From positions 3,364,001-3,428,000 of the forward strand of contig NZ_CP070356.1 in the NCBI RefSeq assembly GCF_016919445.1: a stretch of 64,000 nucleotides of DNA. Direction: 5' to 3'. Under the pieces are notes generated by a model, which ran no database searches, was not told where the DNA came from, and worked only from the letters and a program-made list of their open reading frames with translations. Each line of letters opens with the position of its first letter. Within the stretch, counting starts at the first letter, position 1. Both the position numbers and the translations under genes were made by a program. Source of the DNA: Pseudomonas sp. PDNC002. GTDB lineage: Bacteria > Pseudomonadota > Gammaproteobacteria > Pseudomonadales > Pseudomonadaceae. Below, piece after piece: positions 1 through 7,891 of this stretch.

Positions 1-2
1 TC

Positions 3-2570
3 TCCGCCCCGGCCGGTTTTGGCAAGACCACGGCCCTGGCGGCGCTGTCCGGCACCCGTGCCAGGCAGGGCGATAGCGTCGCCTGGCTCTCCCTGGAGAG
101 CGACGACGACGATCCCGGTCGCTTCTGCCTGAAACTCATTCAGGCGCTGTCCACCGCCGTGCCGGGCACGGGCGAGGACGCGCTGGGCTACGTGCGCAAT
201 ACCATGCGCGTGCCCGTCGTCGCGGTGATGGAAAGCCTGCTGATGGACCTTTCCCGCGACGAGCGCAAGGTTCTGCTGGTACTCGACGATCTGCATGAGA
301 TCAACCATCCCGATGTCTTCGCCGGCCTCAATCGCCTGGTTCAATACGCGCCGCCCGGCCTGACCCTGGCCATTGGCAGTCGTTCCCAGCCGCCGCTCAA
401 CCTCGCCACCTGGCGAGCGAAGGGCCTGCTGCTGGAAGTCGGCCAGGACGAATTGCGCCTGTCCCGCGACGAAACCCGCGAGTACCTGGCCCGCGATGGC
501 CTGCAACTCGAAGATAGCTGCCTGCAGTCGTTGCACAACCAGACCGAAGGTTGGATGGCGGGGGTTCACCTGGTCAGCCTGTGGCTGCGCCAGCAACCCG
601 GTGCGCCGGAAGACCTCAAACTGCTCAGCAGCGAAAAGGCGGCGGTGGGCGATTACCTGCTGCGCGCCGTGTTCGAACGCCTGCCGCGGGATATCCAGGA
701 CGCGCTGCTGTCCCTGGGCATCGCCAACCGCATCAACGGCGATCTGGCCAATACCCTTGCCGGTCGCCAGGATGGCCAGGCGCTGCTGGAACACCTGGAC
801 AGCATGCAGCTGTTCCTCCTGCCGCTGGACCGTGATCGCCAGTGGTACCGCTTCCACCAATTGTTCGCCGACTTCCTCCGTGCCCGCCTGCGCGAGCGCG
901 ACCCCGAGCGTTTCAAGCAACTGCACTTCAACGCCAGCCTGTGGTTCACCAACCACCACATGCCGACGCTGGCCATCGAGCACGCCTGCCTCGCCGAGGA
1001 CCCGGAAATGCTCGCCGCGCTGGTGGACGGTTGCGGGCTGGAGCTGATCAATCGTGGCCAGCTCTACCTGATTTCGCGCTGGCGCCGGCATGTGCCGGAC
1101 GAGATCGCCGAGCGCTATCCGATCCTGGTGCTCAGCGATGTCTGGACCCGCGCCTCGGAGCTCAGCCTGCCCGAAGCCAATCGCATGATCGACGAGCTGT
1201 TGGGGCGCTGGGGCGATCACAAGGGCAGCGGCCCGATGGGCGACCAATACCTCTCGGCGCTTGCGGTGAAAGCCGTATTGGCGCTGCAGAAGGACGATCT
1301 CGAGCAATGCATCACGCTGGCTCGGCGCGTCGAGAGTCAGCTGGGGCGCAATTCCGCGTTTCTCGAAGGCGCCATCCTGCTGATCGCCGCGTTCGCCCAG
1401 GTCGTGCGCGGTCAGGCCGAACAGGCGCGGCGGCTGATGGGGTTGGCGCAGCAGCGCAATCACTTCCTCGACGGCCGCTACCTGCACATGCAGTTGTGCA
1501 CCATCGAGGTGGTGCTGGCGCTGGAGCAGGGCCAGGTCAAGCAGGCGCAGATGCTCATCGAGCGCGTGCGCGAACAGGCCATGCCGCTGTTCGACAAGCG
1601 CTCCCAGGCGCTGGCACTGCCGGCCATCGCCGAGGCGCTGACGGCCTACTACCGCACCGACCTCGATGGCCTGGAAGAACGCCTGCGCTGGGCGCTGGGC
1701 CGGGTCGACGTGGTCAACCCCATCGACCTGTACGCCCAGGGCATGCAGTGCCTGGCACGCATCCAGCGCCTGCAGGGGCGCGGCAAGGAAGCGCTGGCCA
1801 CGCTCGGGCTGATGCAGACCCTGGCCTCGCGCAACCAGTCCTGGCGCTTCTTCGCCATGGCGGTGGGCGAGGAGATCAATCTGATCCTCCAGGAGACCGC
1901 CACCGACCGCTGCAAGCGCGCCGAGCAGCGACTCAAGGCGATCGACTGGGCGAAGCTCGCCAGCCACTACAAGCAGATGCCGTTCAACCCGGTGCTCTGG
2001 GTGCAGGGCATCAGCCGCATTCGCCTGCTACAGGCGCGCGGACATTTCAGCGAAGCCCTGCATGAGATAACCCAGCTGCGCGGCATGTTGCAGCCGGGCT
2101 GGCACGGCTTGCAGCGCCTGCGCCTGGACTTGCTGGCAGCGCTGAGCTACCAGCGCCTGGGTTACCAGGAGCGTTCCCACAGCCTGCTCGGACAGTGCCT
2201 GGTCGGCGCCGAGCGGGAAGGGGTACGGAGCATTTTCATCGAGGAGGGCGAGGGGATCCGGCAGCTGTTGCAGCAACTGGAATCCACCGAGCGGCAACCG
2301 GCCTTGCAGGTTTTCATTCGCGGAATGTTGACCGTCTGGCCGGGGCAGGAAGCACGCAGGTTGCCGGAGGTGCTCGAGGAAGGTCTGACCGACCGCGAGC
2401 GCGAGGTGGTATGCCTGGCGGCGCAGGGACTCTCCAACGAGGAGATCGGCCAGCAGTTGTCGCTGGCCCTGGGCACCGTCAAATGGCACCTGCACAACAT
2501 CTACGAGAAGCTCAAGGTGCGCAATCGGACTCAAGCGATTCGCCGTGCCCGCGAGCTGAGTCTGCTCTGA
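3..2570 (+). CDS. MalT-like LuxR-family ATP-dependent regulator (5' end outside window)
   Basis: Large signal-transducing ATPase of the MalT/LAL type, expected to activate transcription after binding an inducer and ATP. The frame is open from base 3 and begins inside a Walker A motif (APAGFGKTT), so the N-terminus lies before the window; 855 residues are visible. A Walker B-like LLVLDDLHEI follows about 80 residues in. The middle is a long helical, TPR-like region. The C-terminus is a LuxR helix-turn-helix (LTDREREVV, then GTVKWHLHNIYEKL). It ends one base before the next regulator begins, so the two are probably cotranscribed. The natural target is the envelope operon starting at 5525, which is inference from position. 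The inducer is unknown. Confidence 0.9.
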   Translation, partial: SAPAGFGKTTALAALSGTRARQGDSVAWLSLESDDDDPGRFCLKLIQALSTAVPGTGEDALGYVRNTMRVPVVAVMESLLMDLSRDERKVLLVLDDLHEINHPDVFAGLNRLVQYAPPGLTLAIGSRSQPPLNLATWRAKGLLLEVGQDELRLSRDETREYLARDGLQLEDSCLQSLHNQTEGWMAGVHLVSLWLRQQPGAPEDLKLLSSEKAAVGDYLLRAVFERLPRDIQDALLSLGIANRINGDLANTLAGRQDGQALLEHLDSMQLFLLPLDRDRQWYRFHQLFADFLRARLRERDPERFKQLHFNASLWFTNHHMPTLAIEHACLAEDPEMLAALVDGCGLELINRGQLYLISRWRRHVPDEIAERYPILVLSDVWTRASELSLPEANRMIDELLGRWGDHKGSGPMGDQYLSALAVKAVLALQKDDLEQCITLARRVESQLGRNSAFLEGAILLIAAFAQVVRGQAEQARRLMGLAQQRNHFLDGRYLHMQLCTIEVVLALEQGQVKQAQMLIERVREQAMPLFDKRSQALALPAIAEALTAYYRTDLDGLEERLRWALGRVDVVNPIDLYAQGMQCLARIQRLQGRGKEALATLGLMQTLASRNQSWRFFAMAVGEEINLILQETATDRCKRAEQRLKAIDWAKLASHYKQMPFNPVLWVQGISRIRLLQARGHFSEALHEITQLRGMLQPGWHGLQRLRLDLLAALSYQRLGYQERSHSLLGQCLVGAEREGVRSIFIEEGEGIRQLLQQLESTERQPALQVFIRGMLTVWPGQEARRLPEVLEEGLTDREREVVCLAAQGLSNEEIGQQLSLALGTVKWHLHNIYEKLKVRNRTQAIRRARELSLL

Positions 2571-2571
2571 C

Positions 2572-5295
2572 ATGACGACCCTGACCACCCTCCCGCAGCA
2601 GCCGATGCCGCTGCTGCGGACCAAACTGTTCCCGCCGCGCACCGACAGCGATTCGCTGCTGCCGCGACGCGCGCTGATCGACCGCCTGTATGCCAACCGC
2701 CAGCAGCGCGTGCTGATCCTCAGCGCGCCGGCCGGCTTCGGCAAGAGCACCATCCTTAGCCTGTTCAGGCAGCGTCTGAAGGAAGATGGCCGGAACGTGG
2801 CCTGGCTCTCCTGCGACGAGGGTGACAGTGAGCCGCAACGCCTGGTGCAGTACCTGGTGGCGAGCATCCGCAGTGTCGAGGAAGGGTTTGGCGCCAACAC
2901 CTCGAACCTGCTGCAATCGGACATGACGCTGCCGCTGGAAGGCATCATCGACGCCTTTCTCTCCGACCTGTCCCGCCTCGACGGCCCGCTGTACCTGTTC
3001 CTCGACGATTTCCACCAGATTCGCCATCCCGCGCTGGCCCACGGTGCGCGCTACCTGATCGAGCACCTGCCGGACAACATCCGGCTGGTCACCAGCACCC
3101 GCTATCGCCCGCGTTTCCTGGTGGATGAGCCGGGCCTGGCGCCCTGGGCCTTCTGCCTGAGCGGCGACGATCTGCGCCTGACGCGCGAGGAGACCGATAC
3201 CTACCTCACCGAGCTGAAGGGGCTGGCCCTGACCGACAGCGAGTTGAAGCTGCTGCACAAGCGCACCGAAGGCTGGATCACCGCGCTGCACCTGGCCGCA
3301 CTGGCGCTGGCGCGCAACCCGGATCGCGCCGGATTTCTCAAGGGCCTGAGTGGTACCGAGCGCGACCTCGCCGATTATCTCGCCGAGGATGTGCTGCGCA
3401 GTCTCCCCGAATCCCTGCAGCAGTTCCTCGACCAGACCTCGGTGCTGGACGAGTTCTGTGCCGAACTCTGCAATGCCCTGACCGGCCGCCGCGACGGTCT
3501 GGACATGCTGATGCGGCTGCAGAACGAGCAGTTGTTCATCATTCCGCTGGACGACCAGCGCGAGTGGTTCCGCTACCACCACCTGTTCGCCGAGTTTCTC
3601 CAGGGCCGCCTCGCCCGCAACTCCGACCCGACGCCGCTGCTGCACGCCGCTGCGCGCTGGTGCGAGAGTCGCGACATGGCCGACCGGGCGATCAAGTACG
3701 CCCTGCGTGCCCGTGACTATGCCTTCGCCGCCGACCTGCTGGAGCGCCAGGGCGCCAAGCTGATCGCCGGCAACCGCGTCTACGGCATCCTCGGCATGCT
3801 CGGCAGCATTCCCGCCGAGGTGATCCGCGAGCATCCGGTGTTCCAGATCTTCTACGCCTGGCAACTGGCCTTCGAGCAGAAGTTCGCCGAGGCCGAGGCG
3901 CTGATCGAAGAGCTCAGTGCCCGCCTGTTGCAAGGGCAGGGCAAGGTCCGGCATTTCGGCATGGCCGAGTTGCTGGCGGTGGCCCAGGTGCTCAAGGCGC
4001 TGGTGTTGCTCTACCAGGACAAGCTGGAAGCCTGCCTGAAGGTGGCGCGCCAGTGGCTGGCGCTGGTGCCGGGCAACCAGCCGGTGTTCCGTGCCAGCCT
4101 GTCGTGCATCCAGGCGGCGGCCTATGCGCTGCTGGGGGATTACGCCGAAGCGGCGAACGCCATCGGTGTCGCCCGCGATTGCCTGCGCATGGCGGACAGC
4201 GAGTACTTGCAGGTCGTGGTCAGCATGATCGAGGCGCTGATCTGCAAGGAGCGTGGCGAGCTGGAGCGTGGCCGGACCATCGCGGAAAGCGCGCGCAGTC
4301 GCGTGGAGCGGGTCTTCGGCCGGCGCAGCCGGGTGGGCGGGCCGCTGTCGCTGGCCTATGCCGACCTGTTGTATGAGCAGGATCGCCACGCCGCGATCCT
4401 CGCCGAATTGCCGTTGGCCACCACCTGGCGCGACGTCGCCACGCCGGTGGAGCTGATCAGCCGCGGTCAGTTGGTGATGGCCAAGGCGCGATTCTTCGCC
4501 GGCGAGGCCGAACAAGGGTTGGCCCAGCTCGACGAATGGCTGGTTGGCCTGCAGTCGCCGGGCTATGAGCGGGTGCATGCGCTCGCCATGAGCTGCAAGG
4601 TGCAGCTGTTGCTGTGGATGCGCCGGCCGAACGAGGCCGAGCGCGTTTGCCTGCAGCTTGCGCGGCATCTTGCCGGGCTCAACGCCGAGCGCTATGCCGA
4701 TGCCCATGCGGCGCTGGTCATGGCGGAGGCGCGCCTGGCGCTTTCCGAGCGCCACGCCGAACGCGCGCAGCAACGCCTGGAGTCCTGCCTGGCGGGCTTC
4801 ACCTCGGCCTATCAGCGCGACCGGCGGCTGCGTCTGTCGCTGTTACTTTCTGTGGCGTATTGGCAGAAAGGTAACAGCGAAAAGGCCTTCGCTCTGTTCG
4901 CCCCCACGCTGGAAGAGGCGTGGAATCTGGGCTATCGCCGGCTGTTCCAGGACGATGCCTTGTGGTTGCTGCCGCTCTGGGAGGCCTGGAAAGCGGCGGA
5001 GCCCAAGCGCGCCTCGGCCTGGCAGGGGGTGGCGGAACTGCTCCGAGAACAATGCCGCAGGCTGTCCGTCGATCCGGAAAGTTTCGATGAAAATCAGGAT
5101 GTTAGCCATCGCGAGCGGGAGATCCTGCGGCTCGTGGCGGCGGGTTTGTCGAACCGCGATATCGCCCAGGCGGTGCACTTGTCGGAGGCCACCATCAAGT
5201 GGCATCTGCACAACCTGTTCGCCAAGCTCGGCGTACGCAGTCGGACCCAGGCGGTACTCAAGGGGAAGAGTCTGGGATTGCTCAGCGAAGCCTGA
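2572..5295 (+). CDS. MalT-like LuxR-family ATP-dependent regulator
   Basis: Complete 907-residue paralogue of the preceding gene. The N-terminus (PLLRTKLFPPR) is typical of the family, followed by a Walker A motif SAPAGFGKST near residue 50 and a Walker B-like LYLFLDDFHQ near residue 140. A long helical repeat region leads to a C-terminal LuxR HTH (HREREILRLVAAGLSNRDIA, then ATIKWHLHNLFAKL). ATG at 2572 lies two bases after the upstream stop, which suggests translational coupling. Two full-length MalT-like proteins in tandem ahead of one operon is unusual; they may act together or answer different signals. Regulation of the downstream genes is inferred from adjacency only. Confidence 0.93.
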   Translation: MTTLTTLPQQPMPLLRTKLFPPRTDSDSLLPRRALIDRLYANRQQRVLILSAPAGFGKSTILSLFRQRLKEDGRNVAWLSCDEGDSEPQRLVQYLVASIRSVEEGFGANTSNLLQSDMTLPLEGIIDAFLSDLSRLDGPLYLFLDDFHQIRHPALAHGARYLIEHLPDNIRLVTSTRYRPRFLVDEPGLAPWAFCLSGDDLRLTREETDTYLTELKGLALTDSELKLLHKRTEGWITALHLAALALARNPDRAGFLKGLSGTERDLADYLAEDVLRSLPESLQQFLDQTSVLDEFCAELCNALTGRRDGLDMLMRLQNEQLFIIPLDDQREWFRYHHLFAEFLQGRLARNSDPTPLLHAAARWCESRDMADRAIKYALRARDYAFAADLLERQGAKLIAGNRVYGILGMLGSIPAEVIREHPVFQIFYAWQLAFEQKFAEAEALIEELSARLLQGQGKVRHFGMAELLAVAQVLKALVLLYQDKLEACLKVARQWLALVPGNQPVFRASLSCIQAAAYALLGDYAEAANAIGVARDCLRMADSEYLQVVVSMIEALICKERGELERGRTIAESARSRVERVFGRRSRVGGPLSLAYADLLYEQDRHAAILAELPLATTWRDVATPVELISRGQLVMAKARFFAGEAEQGLAQLDEWLVGLQSPGYERVHALAMSCKVQLLLWMRRPNEAERVCLQLARHLAGLNAERYADAHAALVMAEARLALSERHAERAQQRLESCLAGFTSAYQRDRRLRLSLLLSVAYWQKGNSEKAFALFAPTLEEAWNLGYRRLFQDDALWLLPLWEAWKAAEPKRASAWQGVAELLREQCRRLSVDPESFDENQDVSHREREILRLVAAGLSNRDIAQAVHLSEATIKWHLHNLFAKLGVRSRTQAVLKGKSLGLLSEA

Positions 5296-5524
5296 GTGGG
5301 AAGGTCGGTTTTGCGCCATCCCTTGGATGGGCTGGCAGGTTCAAGGCGGGTCAGTAGCTTGGAGATCAGGACGCGAAGCTTCGTGCTTCACGAATCCATG
5401 CCCGCGGCGCCTATGGAAGAAGCTGCGGGTTTGGAGGACCGGCCAAGCCGGTCAACCTGCAGAGGGGCAGGACGCTCCTTGCAGTGCCTGGGGCAACCCA
5501 CCTGAACACTGGAGAGTTATAACA
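5296..5524. promoter_or_regulatory. Leader and probable promoter region of the fil-like operon
   Basis: A 229-base gap between the second regulator and the small secreted protein gene. It holds a perfect 7-bp hairpin with a 3-nt loop at 5437-5453 and a GGAG ribosome-binding site about 10 bases before the ATG at 5525. I found no convincing sigma-70 or sigma-54 promoter. Repeated MalT-type operator sites could lie here but I could not define them. Confidence 0.4.
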
Positions 5525-5980
5525 ATGAAAATCAAGCAACTGGTTCTTGCAAGCGCAGTTCTGGCCGCTCCGTTCCTGGCACATGCCGACATGAAATCCA
5601 TGGATGACGCTGCACTGTCCGGTATCACCGGCCAGGACGGCATCAGCATTTCCGGTACCTTCAACGCCTCCATCGGCGCCGTCACCTACAAGGACGCCGA
5701 CGCCGGCGGTGGTTCCCTGGTCCTGCAGGGTATCCACCTGCCGAGCGTGACCATTGCCGACAACGCCCCGATGACTGTCGACGTGGTGACCACCAACATC
5801 ACCCCGGCCGGTGGCGGCACCGCTGTTGCAACCCAGCAGCTGGCCATCGGCCTGCCCACCGTGACCGGCGACGTCACCATCGACGCCGTCAAGGTTGGCA
5901 CCACTGGCGCCAGCATTGGCTCGCTGACCGTATCCAACCTGAACCTGGCTGGTTCGACCGTGAAGGTCTGGGGTCACTGA
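5525..5980 (+). CDS. Small secreted FilA-like (DUF6160-type) protein
   Basis: 151-residue exported protein. It has a clear signal peptide (MKIKQLVLAS..., probable cleavage after AHA at residue 21) followed by a short motif, DDAALSGITGQDGISI, at residues 27-42. That motif recurs at the N-terminus of FilA-like and other DUF6160-type proteins as I know them. The rest is rich in Gly, Thr, Val and Ala with alternating hydrophobic residues, as expected of a beta-rich secreted or surface protein. First gene of a five-gene operon, with a strong hairpin directly after it. The name follows similarity to Acinetobacter 'fil' gene sets recalled from memory. A pilus role is not shown by the sequence. Confidence 0.75.
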   Translation: MKIKQLVLASAVLAAPFLAHADMKSMDDAALSGITGQDGISISGTFNASIGAVTYKDADAGGGSLVLQGIHLPSVTIADNAPMTVDVVTTNITPAGGGTAVATQQLAIGLPTVTGDVTIDAVKVGTTGASIGSLTVSNLNLAGSTVKVWGH

Positions 5981-6004
5981 TCCCGAGGTTGTACGCGCGG
6001 TAAC

Positions 6005-6028
6005 CCTTGCCGGCGTTCGCCGGCAAGG
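6005..6028 (+). terminator. Hairpin between first and second genes of the fil-like operon
   Basis: Perfect 11-bp GC-rich stem closed by a 2-nt spacer (effective GTTC tetraloop), with a short, poor T-tract. It sits 24 bases after the first gene's stop and 30 bases before the second gene's start. It probably acts as a partial terminator or a 3' end stabiliser, giving more of the small secreted protein than of its partners. Confidence 0.55.
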
Positions 6029-6058
6029 TTCTTCCAGGATTGAGGAGAAGGGGGCTGG

Positions 6059-6820
6059 ATGTTCGAGATTCTGCTGGGAAGCCTGCTGGGCCTGTTCGGT
6101 TTTACCCAGGCCGTGGATACCAAGCCGCAACAGCAGGGCACAGTGAATATCTCGCAGCCGCTCACGCCCAATGGTCCCTTCCGCGAATCGGTGCAGCTCG
6201 AACCGATGAGCCAGGTGCAGTTCCGCAACGTCATTCGCCAGGCCTATGACTACAGCTGCGGCTCTGCGGCGCTGACCACGCTGCTGGACTACTACCTCGG
6301 GCGCAACCTGGAGGAGCGTCAGGTCATGGAAGGCCTGATCAAGTACGGCGAGGCCGACAAGATCGTCCAGCGCCGTGGATTCTCGCTTCTGGACATGAAG
6401 CGCTACGCCGCCGCACTCGGCTACAAGAGTGGCGGCTTCCGTGCCGAGTTCTCCGACCTGGACTCGCTCGAACACCCGGCGCTGGTGCCGATCCACTATG
6501 CCGGTTTCAAGCATTTCGTCGTGGTCCGTGATGTCTACAACGACCATGTTTTCGTTGCCGATCCTGCCTTGGGCAACATCAGTTTCACCCGCGCCCGTTT
6601 CGAGGAAATCTGGGACCAGAACGTGCTCTTCGTCATCTACCCCAGCGGCCAGGAGCCCAAGAACGCTCTTGAACTGAGGGAGAACGACCTGCGCCTGGTG
6701 GATGACCGGACCGTCAGCCTGCTGGCTTTCCGCGAGTTCCCGGAGATGAGCAAGCTCACCCAGAACCAGATTGGCGAAGCCGCCTCGAAGGGGGATGTCC
6801 AGTACATCCGGCGCAAGTGA
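6059..6820 (+). CDS. C39-family (double-glycine type) cysteine peptidase, FilB-like
   Basis: 253 residues. The N-terminus is a short hydrophobic segment (FEILLGSLLGLFGFTQA) that looks like a signal peptide or anchor. The peptidase C39 core is clear: catalytic Cys in DYSCGSAAL (about residue 64), His in HFVVVR (about 156) and Asp in VADPALG (about 170). There is no ABC-transporter or membrane domain, so this is a stand-alone protease, like those accompanying some surface-fibre systems (FapD in the functional amyloid locus is one). The obvious candidate substrate is the upstream small secreted protein, which is inference. Start at 6059 is supported by a strong GAGGAG-type ribosome-binding site. 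Confidence 0.82.
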   Translation: MFEILLGSLLGLFGFTQAVDTKPQQQGTVNISQPLTPNGPFRESVQLEPMSQVQFRNVIRQAYDYSCGSAALTTLLDYYLGRNLEERQVMEGLIKYGEADKIVQRRGFSLLDMKRYAAALGYKSGGFRAEFSDLDSLEHPALVPIHYAGFKHFVVVRDVYNDHVFVADPALGNISFTRARFEEIWDQNVLFVIYPSGQEPKNALELRENDLRLVDDRTVSLLAFREFPEMSKLTQNQIGEAASKGDVQYIRRK

Positions 6821-6868
6821 TTGCCCGATCGGCCCATACGAATAAGAACAAGACCAGGGGATAGCGAG

Positions 6869-7873
6869 ATGGATTTGAAGGGGTTTGCGTGCGTTGCCGC
6901 TCTGGCCTTGCTGGCCAGTACAGGCGCCGTGGCGGAAGAGAAGTCGTCCGAGGATGCGCGCGATGCACTGGCCAAGAAGGATAGCGACGCCGACAGCGCC
7001 AAGGCGCTGGAGGAAGTCTTCCAGGCTGCGGAGAAGAGCTACACCCTGCTCAAGAAGGGCGAGCGCCAACTCACCTACGGACTGGACTACTCGCTGATGC
7101 GCGACACCCGCATCCAGGCGGTGCGCACCGGCCAGAACGTCTACAGTGTGCTGGCGCAGAGCGAGGCGCAGCACACCTTCACCAACTCCTTCACCTTCGA
7201 TTACGGCATCTGGGACAACCTGACCTTCAGCATGCGCCTGCCGTTCGTGGCGAAGTACGACACCGAGCGCGATATCCACGCCTACAGCCTGGGTGACATT
7301 TCCGCGACCCTGCGCTGGCAGCCCTGGGCGGCTCGTCGCGGCGCACCGGTCACCACCCTCTACGCGACCCTGGGGTTGCCCACCGGCGACAGCCCCTACG
7401 ATACGAACGTGGCCAGCGACGTATCCACCGGCAGTGGTTACTACAGCCTGGGCGGCGGCGCCAACATGTCCTACGTGATCGACCCGGTCGTGCTCTACGG
7501 ATCGCTGGGTTACACCTACAACATGAAGGTCGACAACATCCACCAGAACCAGTACGGCGAAGAACTCCAGAAAGTGGTGCCGGGCGACACCATCAACTTC
7601 GCCATGGGCATGGCCTATGCCCTGTCCTACGACGTGTCGCTGGCCACTTCGTACCAGATGGCCTACTCGTTCAAGAACAAGTACTACTTCAACGACCGCA
7701 CGGTAGAGGCGCCGGAACAGACCAGCGCGATCATGAACTTCTCGCTCGGGCTGCGAACGTCACCCGACTACATCGTCAACGTGAACGCCGGTTTCGGTCT
7801 GACCGAAGACTCGCCGGATGTACTGCTAGGGCTTTCCCTTCCCCTGGATATCCAAGGCCTCAAGGCCCAGTAA
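6869..7873 (+). CDS. Outer-membrane beta-barrel protein (transporter-like), FilC-like
   Basis: 334 residues with a signal peptide (MDLKGFACVAALALLASTGAVA). A short charged helical segment rich in Lys, Asp and Ala follows (about residues 25-65). The remainder alternates polar and aromatic/hydrophobic residues with many Tyr, Gly and Asn, as in outer-membrane barrels of the 'phenol-degradation MetA' transporter-like group. I chose the ATG at 6869, since the upstream TTG at 6821 would place extra residues before the signal peptide. It starts 48 bases after the peptidase gene and precedes the FadL-like gene by 18 bases, so it belongs to the same operon. The substrate is unknown. Confidence 0.78.
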   Translation: MDLKGFACVAALALLASTGAVAEEKSSEDARDALAKKDSDADSAKALEEVFQAAEKSYTLLKKGERQLTYGLDYSLMRDTRIQAVRTGQNVYSVLAQSEAQHTFTNSFTFDYGIWDNLTFSMRLPFVAKYDTERDIHAYSLGDISATLRWQPWAARRGAPVTTLYATLGLPTGDSPYDTNVASDVSTGSGYYSLGGGANMSYVIDPVVLYGSLGYTYNMKVDNIHQNQYGEELQKVVPGDTINFAMGMAYALSYDVSLATSYQMAYSFKNKYYFNDRTVEAPEQTSAIMNFSLGLRTSPDYIVNVNAGFGLTEDSPDVLLGLSLPLDIQGLKAQ

Positions 7874-7891
7874 CCGACGAGCGACTACCAC

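Noticed and set aside
2512-4773. 753-codon open frame on the minus strand inside the second MalT-like gene
   Set aside because: Antisense to a gene with clear domains; it has no recognisable motif, the composition (Gln, His, Leu, Ala, Arg) typical of GC-rich shadow frames, and no good start context.
5440-5500. Possible sigma-54 promoter before the fil-like operon (CTTGCAG preceded by AGGAC)
   Set aside because: The base pair at -24 is AG rather than GG at the required 10-base spacing and the -24 box does not match.
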